From NCBI RefSeq assembly GCF_030538495.1, contig NZ_JAUNTW010000003.1, positions 124,001 through 188,000 of the forward strand: a stretch of 64,000 nt of DNA, given 5' to 3'. Position numbers and translations under genes: made by a program. Every line of letters starts with the position of its first letter. Positions within the stretch are counted from its first letter, which is position 1. Under the pieces are notes generated by a model. It saw nothing but the letters and a program-made list of their open reading frames with translations. It was not told where the DNA came from and ran no database searches. The DNA is from Paracoccus sp. (in: a-proteobacteria). Lineage in GTDB: Bacteria > Pseudomonadota > Alphaproteobacteria > Rhodobacterales > Rhodobacteraceae. This document shows positions 8,529 to 17,634 of the stretch, in pieces.

Positions 8529-8559
8529 TTCTTCTGTGCATAAATACTCAGATAGCAAC
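8529..8559. repeat. Palindromic element arm, 31-bp exact repeat of 8314-8344
   Basis: TTCTTCTGTGCATAAATACT plus CAGATAGCAAC is identical at 8314-8344 and 8529-8559. The two copies flank the tRNA-like element in direct orientation. This copy has no inverted partner. It overlaps the 3' end of the following minus-strand hydrolase gene and encodes its last residues and TGA stop. Confidence 0.85.
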
Positions 8560-9402
8560 CGTGCCGCCGGAGCTGACCTGTCGGATGTGGTGCAGCCAGT
8601 CCCGGATCACTGCGACCGCCTGCGGTTCGTCCAGAAACGGGATATGCCCCCGGTCGGGGATTTCGGCAAACAGCATATCGGGGCGGCGGGCGCGCATTTC
8701 GCGGGCGGTGTCCGGGCTGAGCAGATCCGACCCTGCCCCCCGGATCAGCGCAATCGGCAGCCCCGCCAAGGCGTCAAACAGTGGCCATGCATCGGGCAGC
8801 GGGTTGGCCTGCATCGCGGTGTCGAATGACTGGCGCAGCGCCGGATCATAGGTCAGCCCCACCCCGTCATCCGTCTGGACATAGTGGCGGACGGTTTCAT
8901 CCGCCCAGCGGCTGGCCGGGACATTCGCAAATCCCGGCATCGCGGCAGGCAGGCGGTCGGCGATTTCCTGCAATGTGTTAACGGTGGGGGCCACGCCGAT
9001 GAACTGCCCGATGCGCAGCAGCCCGTCGCGTTCAATCACCGGCCCCACATCATTCATGCACAGCCCCAGCAGCCGATCCCGCGCCGTGGCCGCAATCGCC
9101 AGACCCAGCAGCCCGCCGCGCGATGATCCGATGATCGCCGCCGCGGCCACGTCCAGATGATCCAAGAGCGCGATCGCGTCCTTTGCCTCTTGCCCGACGG
9201 TATAGGTGTCCGCGCCGGTCCAGTCGCTGTCGCCTCGGCCGCGACTGTCCAGCCGGATCACCCGGCAATCGCCCAGATGCCGCGCCAGATAGGCAAAGTC
9301 GCGCCCGTCCCGCGTCAGCCCCGCCAGACACAGCACCGGCAGGCCCTGCCCCTGATCGCGATAGGCCAGCCACGCGCCATCGGCTGTCTGAAACCGTGGC
9401 AT
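8548..9402 (-). CDS. Alpha/beta hydrolase
   Basis: A 284-residue alpha/beta-fold hydrolase. The nucleophile elbow is GSSRGG near residue 95, the oxyanion segment lies around LAGLTRDGRD, and the catalytic His is in DRGHIPFLDEP near residue 255. Substrate cannot be read from sequence; esterase, thioesterase and lactonase are all possible. It is the last gene of the seven-gene acyl-metabolism operon, 3 bp after the CoA-transferase B gene. Its final codons lie in a copy of the dispersed palindromic element. Confidence 0.88.
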   Translation of the reverse strand: MPRFQTADGAWLAYRDQGQGLPVLCLAGLTRDGRDFAYLARHLGDCRVIRLDSRGRGDSDWTGADTYTVGQEAKDAIALLDHLDVAAAAIIGSSRGGLLGLAIAATARDRLLGLCMNDVGPVIERDGLLRIGQFIGVAPTVNTLQEIADRLPAAMPGFANVPASRWADETVRHYVQTDDGVGLTYDPALRQSFDTAMQANPLPDAWPLFDALAGLPIALIRGAGSDLLSPDTAREMRARRPDMLFAEIPDRGHIPFLDEPQAVAVIRDWLHHIRQVSSGGTVAI

Positions 9403-9405
9403 GGT

Positions 9406-10086
9406 TCAGCCGCGCGCGGCACCCGCCGCGTCGTCGGTCAGGTCCATTTCCGGCACCGCATCCGGGATGATCAGCGTCGCATCGGTCGCGGCAATGATGT
9501 CATCGACGCTGACCCCCGGCGCGCGTTCGCGCAGGATCAGCCCCGATCCGCTGGGTTCGATCACCGCCAGATCGGTGACGACCAGATCCACCCGCCGCAG
9601 CGCCGTCAGCGGCAGCGTGCAGACCGGCACGATTTTCGACTGCCCGCGCGCGGCGTGCTGCATGGCCACCACCACGCGCGCGGCCCCGGTGACCAGATCC
9701 ATGGCGCCGCCCATGCCGGGAACCATCTTGCCCGGCACCTTCCAATTGGCCAGATGCCCGGCTTCGTCCACCTGCAACCCGCCCAGCACGGTCATATCCA
9801 GATGCCCGCCCCGGATCAGGCCAAAGCTCATGGCGCTGTCAATCGACGCAGCCCCCGGCACGGCGGACACAAAGCCGCCGCCAGCATCGGTCAGATGCGG
9901 ATCCTCCATCCCTTCGGGCGGGCGGGCGCCCAGACCGATGACGCCGTTTTCGGCCTGAAAGAACACGCCACGATGGGACGGCACGAAACTGGCCACCATG
10001 CTGGGCAGGCCGATGCCCAGATTGACCAGCATCCCCGGCTGAATCTCTTGCGCCACGCGGCGCGCGATGCGTTCTTTGGCGTCCAT
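9406..10086 (-). CDS. 3-oxoacid/acetoacetate CoA-transferase family, subunit B
   Basis: A 226-residue beta subunit of a family I CoA-transferase (AtoA/ScoB/PcaJ group). The catalytic glutamate lies in FFQAENGVIGLG near residue 46, and GGLQVDEAGHLANWKVPGK is characteristic of the family. With the alpha subunit 12 bp upstream it would move CoA between short-chain acids such as acetoacetate, succinate, acetate or butyrate. The exact donor and acceptor cannot be assigned. Its neighbours acetate kinase and phosphotransacetylase suggest short-chain acyl-CoA turnover. Confidence 0.92.
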   Translation of the reverse strand: MDAKERIARRVAQEIQPGMLVNLGIGLPSMVASFVPSHRGVFFQAENGVIGLGARPPEGMEDPHLTDAGGGFVSAVPGAASIDSAMSFGLIRGGHLDMTVLGGLQVDEAGHLANWKVPGKMVPGMGGAMDLVTGAARVVVAMQHAARGQSKIVPVCTLPLTALRRVDLVVTDLAVIEPSGSGLILRERAPGVSVDDIIAATDATLIIPDAVPEMDLTDDAAGAARG

Positions 10087-10098
10087 GATCGGTCCCCC

Positions 10099-10752
10099 TT
10101 ACATCGGTCGCAGCAACAGATGATCGACCAGCACGCCCGGCGTTTTCACCGCATCGGGCGCGATCACGCCAACAGGCACGATCATTTCCGGTTCGGCAAT
10201 CACGGTTGCCCCCGCCAAAGCCATCACCGGGTTAAAATTGTGCGAGGTCAGCGAATAGGCCAGATTGCCGACATAATCGGCCTGAAATGCGGAAATCAGC
10301 GCGAAATCGGCGTGAATCGGCGGTTCCACCAGATAGGTGCGGTTGTTGACCTGCACGGTTTGTTTGCCCTGTTCGACCTCGGTTCCCAGACCCGTAGGGG
10401 TCAGCACGCCGCCCAGGCCCATACCGGCGGCGCGGATCGCCTCGACCAGGGTTCCTTGCGGCATCAGGTCCACCTGAATCGACCCGTCGATCATGCCCGC
10501 CTGCGTTTCCGGGTTCAGCCCGATATGCGATGTCACGACGCGCGCCGCCGCGCCCGCCGAAATCAGCTTGCCGATCCCCACACCGGGCCGCGCGGTGTCG
10601 TTGGCGATGATGGTCAGGTCGCGCACCCCGCGTTCGACCATGGCGTCGATCAGACGGTGGGGCGATCCCACCCCCATAAAGCCGCCGATCATGACGCTGG
10701 CCCCGTCCGGGATCAGCGCGGCGGCGTCGTTTGCGGTGATGGCGCCCTTCAT
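10099..10752 (-). CDS. 3-oxoacid/acetoacetate CoA-transferase family, subunit A
   Basis: A 217-residue alpha subunit of the AtoD/ScoA/PcaI group. The CoA-binding glycine-rich loop SVMIGGFMGVGSP sits near residue 20, and NFNPVMALAGATVIAE near residue 180 is typical. It heterodimerises or forms a tetramer with the B subunit encoded just downstream. The start at 10752 lies 2 bp after the acetate kinase stop. The operon context suggests reversible activation of short-chain acids. Confidence 0.92.
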   Translation of the reverse strand: MKGAITANDAAALIPDGASVMIGGFMGVGSPHRLIDAMVERGVRDLTIIANDTARPGVGIGKLISAGAAARVVTSHIGLNPETQAGMIDGSIQVDLMPQGTLVEAIRAAGMGLGGVLTPTGLGTEVEQGKQTVQVNNRTYLVEPPIHADFALISAFQADYVGNLAYSLTSHNFNPVMALAGATVIAEPEMIVPVGVIAPDAVKTPGVLVDHLLLRPM

Positions 10753-10754
10753 CC

Positions 10755-11924
10755 TTATCCCCCCATATCGCGACAGGCGCGGGCGATGACGATGCTTTCA
10801 TCCGTGGGGATGACCATGACATGACCGCGCGAAATCTCGGTGCTGATAATCAATGCGTTATCGGCGTTGCGGGCGTGGTCGATCTCCAGCCCCATCCATT
10901 CGGTGCGTTCGCAGACCCGCGCGCGGATCAGGGCGGCGTTTTCGCCAATCCCGCCGCAAAACACCAAAGCGTCGATCCCGCCCATAGCCGCCGCCATGGC
11001 GCCCAGTTCGCGCTGAATACGGAACACAAAATAATCAATCGCCTGCCGCGATTCCGCCGTGTCCGCGTCAATCAGCGCGCGCATGTCGTTCGACAGCCCG
11101 CCCGACAGGCCCAGCAGCCCGGATTGTTTATACAGCAGGTCGGAAATCTGGCGGGCGTCCATGCCCTTTTGATCCATCAGATACAGCAGCACGCCGGGAT
11201 CGACCTGCCCGCTGCGGGTTCCCATGGGCAGCCCGTCCAGTGCCGAAAACCCCATCGTGGACGCGACCGAGCGCCCGCCCTGAATCGCGCACATCGACGC
11301 GCCATTGCCCAGATGCGCCACCACCACGCGGCCATCCGCGATCAGCGGCGCAACCCGGCGCAATTCGCCCGCGATGTAGTCATAGCTCAGCCCGTGGAAC
11401 CCATAACGCCGCACGCCTTCGTCATACATCGCGCGCGGCAGGGCGAAGGTGTCGTTGACCCAAGGCTGATGGCGGTGAAACGCGGTGTCGAAACAGGCGA
11501 CCTGCGGCACGCCGGGAAAGGCCGCCATGGCCGCGCGCACGCCCGCCAGATTGTGCGGCTGATGCAGCGGCGCAAAGGGCGACAGCGCATCCAGACGCTC
11601 CAGCATCGCGTCATCAACCACGACCGGCGCGGAATAATCCGTGCCGCCATGCACGACGCGATGCCCGACCGCGACCACATCCAGATCGGGAAAGTTCAGG
11701 CGCAGGCTGTCCAGCACGGTTTGCATCGCCTGCGCGTGATCCGACAGCGCCCCGTCCGACAGGCGCAGCGCAGCGCCGTCCGGGGATTTCAGCTTCATCT
11801 GCGGGGCGGATTCGCCGATGCGTTCGACCAGACCCGAGGCCAGCGGCTCCAGATCATCCGCCGCATAAACCGCGACCTTTAACGATGATGACCCGGCATT
11901 CAGCGTCAGGATCGCGCGGCTCAT
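10755..11924 (-). CDS. ackA: Acetate/propionate family kinase
   Basis: A 389-residue acetate kinase that interconverts acetyl phosphate plus ADP with acetate plus ATP. Conserved blocks are visible: LNAGSSSLK at the N-terminus, GHRVVHGG near residue 85, FDTAFH near residue 145, HLGNGASM near residue 205 and FCGGIGENAALIR near residue 320. It overlaps the upstream MaoC-phosphotransacetylase gene by 4 bp, the expected partner for substrate-level phosphorylation. Propionate or butyrate may also be substrates. Confidence 0.95.
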   Translation of the reverse strand: MSRAILTLNAGSSSLKVAVYAADDLEPLASGLVERIGESAPQMKLKSPDGAALRLSDGALSDHAQAMQTVLDSLRLNFPDLDVVAVGHRVVHGGTDYSAPVVVDDAMLERLDALSPFAPLHQPHNLAGVRAAMAAFPGVPQVACFDTAFHRHQPWVNDTFALPRAMYDEGVRRYGFHGLSYDYIAGELRRVAPLIADGRVVVAHLGNGASMCAIQGGRSVASTMGFSALDGLPMGTRSGQVDPGVLLYLMDQKGMDARQISDLLYKQSGLLGLSGGLSNDMRALIDADTAESRQAIDYFVFRIQRELGAMAAAMGGIDALVFCGGIGENAALIRARVCERTEWMGLEIDHARNADNALIISTEISRGHVMVIPTDESIVIARACRDMGG

Positions 11925-13312
11925 GCCCGTTTTCCTTTGGCTGCGGCGTCAAACAGCGCGGCCACGGCGCAAGAGGCCAGCCGCGACATCGCGCTGTCGG
12001 AACGGGAATTGAGGATCACCGGCACGCTGGCACCCAGCACCAGCCCCGCGCCTTCGGCATGGCTGATAAAGGCCAGCTGCTTGGCCAGCATATTGCCCGC
12101 ATCCAGATTCGGCACGACCAGAATATTCGCGCGACCTGCCACGTCGCCGCGCAGGCCCTTGGTCCGGGCCGCGCCCATATCAACGGCGTTGTCCATGGCC
12201 AGCGGGCCATCGACCTTACCGCCGCGAATCTGGCCGCGTTCGGCCATTTTCGACAACAGCGCCGCGTCGATGGACGACTGAATCGCGGGGTTCACGGTTT
12301 CGACCGCCGACAGCACGCCGACGCGCGGTTCAAACCCAATCGCCGCCGTCAGGTCGATGGCGTTTTGCACGATGTCCATTTTCGTGGCCAAATCGGGGGT
12401 GATGTTGATGGCGGCGTCGGTCACGACCACGGGTTCAGCCTGCCCCGGCACATCCATCACAAACACATGCGTGAACCGGCGACCGGCGCGCAGGCCGTTC
12501 GTTTTATCCAGCATCGCGCGCAGCAGGTCATCGGTGTGCAGATGCCCCTTCATCACAGCTTTGGCGCGGCCTTCATGGACCAAGGCGCAGGCCCGCGCGG
12601 CGGCGGCGGAATGGCCGGGAACGTCGATCAGTTCAATCCCGTCCAGCGACGCGCCCAGATCATCGGCGGCGGCGCGAATATCGCCCGCATCGCCAATCAG
12701 GATCGGCACAATGATGCCCTCGGCCGCGGCCTTTAGCGCGCCGCCCAGCGAATTGGCGTCATCCGGCACCACAACGGCGGTCGGCATGGCGGGCAAAGCG
12801 CGCGCCTGTTCGACCAGCATTTCAAAATGGCGATGCCGTTCGACGATCAGCCCCGGCACATGAATATCGGCGCGGTCGAATTTGTTTTCCGGCGCCGACA
12901 CCATGGCCGAGCCGCCCAAAATCAACGCATCATCGCTGACCCGGCGCACGATGGTGTCCAGTTCCACCCGCCCGTCGTCATGTTTGGCGGTGACCGTCAC
13001 CTGACAGATGATTTCATCGCCCGCATGGGCGCGTTCGTAAAAGTTCAGGCTTTGCTGACGATAGAGCGTTCCCGGCCCCGGCAGTTTCGTTCCCAGAACC
13101 GCCGAAATCAGCGAGGCAATAAACATCCCCGGCGCGATCTGGTCAATTTCACCGTCTCCGTCGCCGTCCTGATCGGGCAGATGCATCGGGTTGAAATTGC
13201 CCGATGAATTGGCAAAGACGAACAGATCGTCGGCGGTGATCAGCCGGCACAGTTCGGCGCAATCACCGACATTGATTTCCGACAGGGTGCGGTTGACAAG
13301 ATGCATATTCAT
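11921..13312 (-). CDS. Bifunctional MaoC-like enoyl-CoA hydratase / phosphate acetyltransferase
   Basis: A 463-residue fusion. Residues 10-150 form a MaoC-like hot-dog hydratase domain (FNPMHLP near residue 41, [20 protein letters not shown] after it). Residues 165-460 form a Pta domain ([42 protein letters not shown]). The hydratase acts on 2-enoyl-CoA or 3-hydroxyacyl-CoA, and the Pta part swaps CoA for phosphate. In the same polypeptide this suggests a route from enoyl- or hydroxyacyl-CoA to acyl phosphate. The Asp-rich insert around residues 47-56 ([11 protein letters not shown]) is unusual. It overlaps both neighbours by 4 bp. Confidence 0.92.
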   Translation of the reverse strand: MNMHLVNRTLSEINVGDCAELCRLITADDLFVFANSSGNFNPMHLPDQDGDGDGEIDQIAPGMFIASLISAVLGTKLPGPGTLYRQQSLNFYERAHAGDEIICQVTVTAKHDDGRVELDTIVRRVSDDALILGGSAMVSAPENKFDRADIHVPGLIVERHRHFEMLVEQARALPAMPTAVVVPDDANSLGGALKAAAEGIIVPILIGDAGDIRAAADDLGASLDGIELIDVPGHSAAAARACALVHEGRAKAVMKGHLHTDDLLRAMLDKTNGLRAGRRFTHVFVMDVPGQAEPVVVTDAAINITPDLATKMDIVQNAIDLTAAIGFEPRVGVLSAVETVNPAIQSSIDAALLSKMAERGQIRGGKVDGPLAMDNAVDMGAARTKGLRGDVAGRANILVVPNLDAGNMLAKQLAFISHAEGAGLVLGASVPVILNSRSDSAMSRLASCAVAALFDAAAKGKRA

Positions 13313-15789
13313 TCGGCCTTTTCCTTGGGTTTGGCCGCGCTTTTGCGCATGATGCGCCCGGTTTTGCTGCGATTTGTGTCATCGGCTTTGCAATCACCAT
13401 CCTGCGCATCGGCCAGAGGATCGTCTGTCACGTCCGCTGTGATCGGGTCAAGATCCAGCACCTGACGGAAACGATCCAACAGCGCGCGGGTTTCCTGCGA
13501 CATTTCGTCCAAGGCGCCGGGGATATACTGCGCCACAGCCGCCGCGCGTTCGCGATCATCCGCGTCGGGCAGCAATTTCGGCAACGTCTCAATCGCGGCA
13601 TCGGGTTCATAGGTCGCGATCAGAGTTTGCTGATGAATGATCATCGCGCGCCGTTCCGCCCCCAGACTGGCAAAGGGTTCGTCACAGGTCAGCACCCGCC
13701 CCGACCGTTCTAACCGATCACGCCGCACATTGCCGCGATTATCAGCCATCAGGATCAGCATACGGATCACGGCTTCGGCAAAGCCGCCCTGTTCGATCTG
13801 GGCCAAGGCGGTTGCCACTTCGGGCAGGCCGCGCAGTTCATCGCTGCTTTTCAGGGTGCGGCGGGCCTGATGGTTGCGGCCAAAGGCGCGCGCGGCGGGC
13901 GTGGACCAGAACGAATGAAACGCCAGTTCATAGCCCATATCCCGGCAATCGCGCCAGAAATCCAAACCCTGTTCGGCAGCGGCCACCCAGTAATCTTCCC
14001 ATGCCAGAAACGGATTGGCGGCATCGGTTTTGTGACGATCCGCGCGGATCTGGTCGGCACGGCTGGCGACCGCCCCCATCACCGGGTTGCGCGACGACAT
14101 AACCGCGCGCTGCACCCGCTGGGGATGAAAGGCGCGGCTGGCCTCGGCCATGGACGGGGTGATCATCGCCTGCACCCACGGACGCACCAGCGTTTCATAG
14201 ATCTGTGCGTGAATTTCCGATGTGCGCGCCACGGCGGCAAAGGGGCGTTCGTCGTTAAACCCGTCATCCAATGCGCGAATATCGTCCAGCGTGCGTTCCA
14301 CGAAACCCACGGTAAACTCAACACCGCCGTCTTTGTGGTCCACATCCTCGATCTTCATTTCATACAAACCGGGGGCCAGGGCCTCGATCGTTTTCAGGGT
14401 CGAGGCCATTTCCGTATGTTCTTTTTTCGCGATTTTCGACGACACGAAAATGCCCAGATGCCCGACCTGTTCGTGAACCATGTAAACGATGCGCTGCCCG
14501 CGGATGCGGATTTCATGCACATCGGCATAGGTTTCGGCAATCCAGTTCAGCGCCTGTTGCGGCGGGGTGATGTTGTCGCCGTGGCTGGCAAAGGCGATGA
14601 TCGGCGCGCGGATCGCCTTGAGGTCAACGGGGCGGCCCGGTTCAATGCGCGCTTCGTTTTTGACCAGACGGTTGCCGACAAACAACTGTTCCACGATCCA
14701 GCGGATTTCCGGTTCAGTCAGCAGGAAAAACCCGCCCCACCATTTTTCAAACTCCAGAAATGCGTCATCGCCTGCGTCGATATTGCGGAACAGATCGGTG
14801 TATTTGCGCAGCAAGGTGCGCGACGGGTTCAGCAATTCAAAGTTCTGCACCAGATGCGCGCCGTCAAAAATACCGCCGCCCAGATCGGAAAAGAACATCG
14901 GAACCCATGTCCCGCCCAACACGCCGCCATTGTAACGCATCGGGTTTTCACCCACCTTCCCGGCCCAGGGCGCGACCGGCGCGCCGTTGATCACGATGGG
15001 ACCGGTCAGATCGGGATTGGTCGCGGCCAACAGCAGCGTGGCCCAACCGCCCTGACAATTGCCGATAATCACCGGGTTGGATGCGTCGGGATGGCGGCGC
15101 ATCACCTCGCGCACAAAGGCCGCTTCGCTGCGGGTGACATGCGACAGATATTGCCCCGGCTGCGGTTCGCGGTGAAAGGACACGAAATAAACCGGATGCC
15201 CTTCGCGCAGGGCCACGCCGACCTGACTGTCGGATTTGAACCCGCCAATGCCCGGACCATGCCCCGCACGCGGATCAATGATGATATAGGGGCGGCGCGT
15301 GTCATCCACCGTCACCCCATCGGGCGGCAAAATCCGCAACAGGACATAGTTTGACGGAAACGGCAGATCCTTGCCGTCCATCACCACCTCGTAATCATAG
15401 ATCAGAACCGGGGGACAGCCCGCCGCTTCATGTTCCAGAAAAATATCGCCGCGCTTGCGCAGCGTGTCCGAAGCCAAAACCGCGCGTTCGCCCGCATCCA
15501 GCAGATAGGCCGCCCAAAGCTGCGCCAGATCCTGCGCCCGGCCCGCATCCTGCATCGCCTGCGCCAATTCGCGCCCCCGCCCGGCCAAAGCACGGCTGCG
15601 CGCGATATGTTCGTCCATGATCCGTTGCATCTGACGCCCGAATGCCTGCGCGATGATGCCACGGCTTTCATGGCTGGCATCCAATTCAGCGCGCGCCTGT
15701 GTCATGGCGCGGTCCATCAGATGCGCCATGTCCCCCGCCGGGTTGCCAGCGTTGCGCGCCGGGTCGATCAGGTCAAACAGGTTTGCCAT
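13309..15789 (-). CDS. DUF3141 protein, PHA-synthase-like alpha/beta hydrolase
   Basis: A large 826-residue protein of the DUF3141 family. The centre (residues 100-480) is an alpha/beta-hydrolase domain with a GNCQGGW lipase-like box near residue 244, so the nucleophile is Cys as in poly(3-hydroxyalkanoate) synthases. Candidate Asp (SHGDNITPP) and His (EQVGHLGIF) residues complete the triad. An N-terminal helical region (1-100) and a long helical C-terminus ending in a Lys-rich tail flank it. The ATG at 15789 has AAGGAG six bases upstream. Biochemical function is not established; polyester synthesis, hydrolysis or acyl transfer are candidates. It lies between fabI and the MaoC-Pta gene. Confidence 0.85.
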   Translation of the reverse strand: MANLFDLIDPARNAGNPAGDMAHLMDRAMTQARAELDASHESRGIIAQAFGRQMQRIMDEHIARSRALAGRGRELAQAMQDAGRAQDLAQLWAAYLLDAGERAVLASDTLRKRGDIFLEHEAAGCPPVLIYDYEVVMDGKDLPFPSNYVLLRILPPDGVTVDDTRRPYIIIDPRAGHGPGIGGFKSDSQVGVALREGHPVYFVSFHREPQPGQYLSHVTRSEAAFVREVMRRHPDASNPVIIGNCQGGWATLLLAATNPDLTGPIVINGAPVAPWAGKVGENPMRYNGGVLGGTWVPMFFSDLGGGIFDGAHLVQNFELLNPSRTLLRKYTDLFRNIDAGDDAFLEFEKWWGGFFLLTEPEIRWIVEQLFVGNRLVKNEARIEPGRPVDLKAIRAPIIAFASHGDNITPPQQALNWIAETYADVHEIRIRGQRIVYMVHEQVGHLGIFVSSKIAKKEHTEMASTLKTIEALAPGLYEMKIEDVDHKDGGVEFTVGFVERTLDDIRALDDGFNDERPFAAVARTSEIHAQIYETLVRPWVQAMITPSMAEASRAFHPQRVQRAVMSSRNPVMGAVASRADQIRADRHKTDAANPFLAWEDYWVAAAEQGLDFWRDCRDMGYELAFHSFWSTPAARAFGRNHQARRTLKSSDELRGLPEVATALAQIEQGGFAEAVIRMLILMADNRGNVRRDRLERSGRVLTCDEPFASLGAERRAMIIHQQTLIATYEPDAAIETLPKLLPDADDRERAAAVAQYIPGALDEMSQETRALLDRFRQVLDLDPITADVTDDPLADAQDGDCKADDTNRSKTGRIMRKSAAKPKEKAE

Positions 15790-15808
15790 AGCAGGCTCCT
15801 TTTGCGTG

Positions 15809-16573
15809 TTACGCCGTGATGGAATAGCCGCCGTCAATCTGATGAACGCCGCCGGTGATGTTGCGTGCCTCGGGCGAGGCCAGAAACGCGGCCATGGCGC
15901 CCACATCGGCAATCGTGGCCAGTTGATGCGTCGGGGCGCGGTCGGTCGCCTGCTGCATCAGCTCGTCGAAATGGTCGATCCCCGATGACGCGCGCGTGGC
16001 CAGCGGTCCGGGCGACAGCGCGTGAACCGAAATGCCCTGCGGTCCCAGTTCGGCGGCGACATAGCGCACGGCGCTTTCCAGTGCCGCCTTGACCGGACCC
16101 ATCATGTTGTAATGTTCCACGACGCGGAACGACCCCATGAACGACACCGACATGCAGGTGCCGCCCGACGGCATCAGCGGTTCGGCCAGCCGGATCATGC
16201 GCAAGAAGGAATGCACCGAAATATCCATGGCGGTGCTGAAGCCTTCGGCGGAACAATCAATCACCCGGCCATGCAGATCATCGCGCGGGGCAAAGGCAAT
16301 CGAATGAATCAGCGTGTCCAGACGCCCCCACTGGTCGGTGATCTGGTCAAAGACCGCCTGCATCTGGCCCGGTTCCGTCACATCCAGCGGAGCCATGATT
16401 TCGGCCCCGATTTCTTCGGCCAGAGGGCGGACATGCTTTTCGGCCTTTTCGTTCAGCCAGGTGATCGCCAGATCCGCACCCTGCGCGCGCAAGGCCTGCG
16501 CACAGCCCCACGCGATCGAATCGCGGTTGGCCACGCCCACAATCAGCGCCTTTTGTCCGGTCAGTGAAAACAT
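15809..16573 (-). CDS. fabI: FabI-type enoyl-[ACP] reductase homologue
   Basis: A 254-residue short-chain dehydrogenase of the FabI group, with the atypical NAD-binding start [16 protein letters not shown]. The catalytic Tyr and Lys are in [10 protein letters not shown], spaced Tyr-x6-Lys. The earlier active-site Tyr (position 146 in E. coli) is Phe here (VSFMGSF). In this operon it may reduce enoyl-CoA or enoyl-ACP for the acyl pathway rather than being the main fatty-acid enzyme. It is the first gene of the operon and starts after AAAGGTG. Confidence 0.85.
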   Translation of the reverse strand: MFSLTGQKALIVGVANRDSIAWGCAQALRAQGADLAITWLNEKAEKHVRPLAEEIGAEIMAPLDVTEPGQMQAVFDQITDQWGRLDTLIHSIAFAPRDDLHGRVIDCSAEGFSTAMDISVHSFLRMIRLAEPLMPSGGTCMSVSFMGSFRVVEHYNMMGPVKAALESAVRYVAAELGPQGISVHALSPGPLATRASSGIDHFDELMQQATDRAPTHQLATIADVGAMAAFLASPEARNITGGVHQIDGGYSITA

Positions 16574-16706
16574 CGCATCACCTTTTGGCTTATGTCAGCG
16601 GCTGATTAACGCGCCAAAGCGACGCCACGGTGACAGTTCCGCGGCGCTTGCGCGACAGGGCCGCGCCCCATCCGCACCCTTTGCCCAGGCCGCATGGTTG
16701 CTATTT

Positions 16707-16760
16707 GAGTATTTATGCACAGAAGAAACCCGGTTGCGCTTCTTCTGTGCATAAATACTC
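16707..16760. repeat. Palindromic element (copy with perfect 21-bp arms)
   Basis: GAGTATTTATGCACAGAAGAA at 16707-16727 is exactly inverted at 16740-16760 with a 12-nt loop. The left flank GTTGCTATTT extends the match to the copies at 8314 and 8529. It lies 3' of the minus-strand DUF4130 gene and 5' of the fabI operon. It would fold into a strong hairpin in either RNA. Confidence 0.85.
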
Positions 16761-16794
16761 ACTTCGCTGTCCCATCCGCCCGCGCGACGCCAGC

Positions 16795-17634
16795 TTAGGG
16801 GCCAGAACCGGGCGGCGTCATTTTGCCGCGATACCGGGTGGATATTTTCGCAGCCCCCGGTCGCGGCGTGCTGGCGCCTGCGGCGTGCATCCGGTCAACG
16901 CGCTGTTCCGCATCGGCCAGCATATCCGGGATCAGCCGCGTTTCAGGCAGGTTTTTCCAATATTTGCGCGGCATTTCCGCCCGCATCGCGCCCAGCTTGA
17001 CCCGCGCGGGGTTAAAGATATTGGCGTAATAGGTGTGCCACAGACCTTCGGCGGCATCATCAGGCAGATCGGGCCGCGCGCCGCCCGCGCCAAAGCTCAG
17101 CGCGCCGTTTTCGAACCGCGCGCTTTGGCTGGGCGTGACGATCAGCCAATCCATATCCCCGAACCGGCGGGCAAAGAACGGCGCGCCGGGTTCCAGCGTG
17201 TGATGATCGGGTTCAAACCACGCCCCGAACCGCCGCCGGTTGCCGTCCCCCGGCAGTTCGCGAAACCGGACAAAGGCGTGCATTTTGTGAATATCGCGCC
17301 GGACTGCTTTCGCCATCTGGGCCAGCCGCGCGCCCAAGGGATCAGCGGCGTGGATCGCGTTATCCCCCGCGTCCAGCCGCCACAGCGCCGAATACAGCAG
17401 CGCAAACCGTTCGGGGTCGCGGTGCCAGATCACCGACCCCGCCAGTTTCAGAAAATCCGCCCGCACCCGCGCCTGATGCGGCCCCATCCGACCGGGCAGC
17501 GGATCGCCCGCAAACAGACCCGTGCCGCCGGTCCAGTCGATGTCCTGCGGCCGGATATGGTGGCTGATCGCGCGGCGGGCGGCATCGCGCCAGACCGTCC
17601 ACGCCCCCGCATCCGGGACCGTCACCGCATACAT
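16795..17634 (-). CDS. TIGR03915/DUF4130 family putative DNA repair protein
   Basis: A 279-residue protein of the DUF4130 family, found as partner of a radical-SAM protein or fused to UdgX-type uracil-DNA glycosylases. The family pattern is visible in FLKLAGSVIWHRDPERFALLY, the HKMHAFVRFRE segment and the C-terminal YWKNLPETRLIPDML. The start is the ATG at 17634 that overlaps the radical-SAM stop as ATGA; the frame extends further upstream but inside that gene. Enzymatic activity is unknown, and the link to DNA repair comes from gene association. Confidence 0.88.
   Translation of the reverse strand: MYAVTVPDAGAWTVWRDAARRAISHHIRPQDIDWTGGTGLFAGDPLPGRMGPHQARVRADFLKLAGSVIWHRDPERFALLYSALWRLDAGDNAIHAADPLGARLAQMAKAVRRDIHKMHAFVRFRELPGDGNRRRFGAWFEPDHHTLEPGAPFFARRFGDMDWLIVTPSQSARFENGALSFGAGGARPDLPDDAAEGLWHTYYANIFNPARVKLGAMRAEMPRKYWKNLPETRLIPDMLADAEQRVDRMHAAGASTPRPGAAKISTRYRGKMTPPGSGP

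Noticed and set aside
16574..16640. FNR/FixK box ahead of the fabI operon
   Set aside because: No TTGAT-N4-ATCAA match could be found, although oxygen control would suit the operon.
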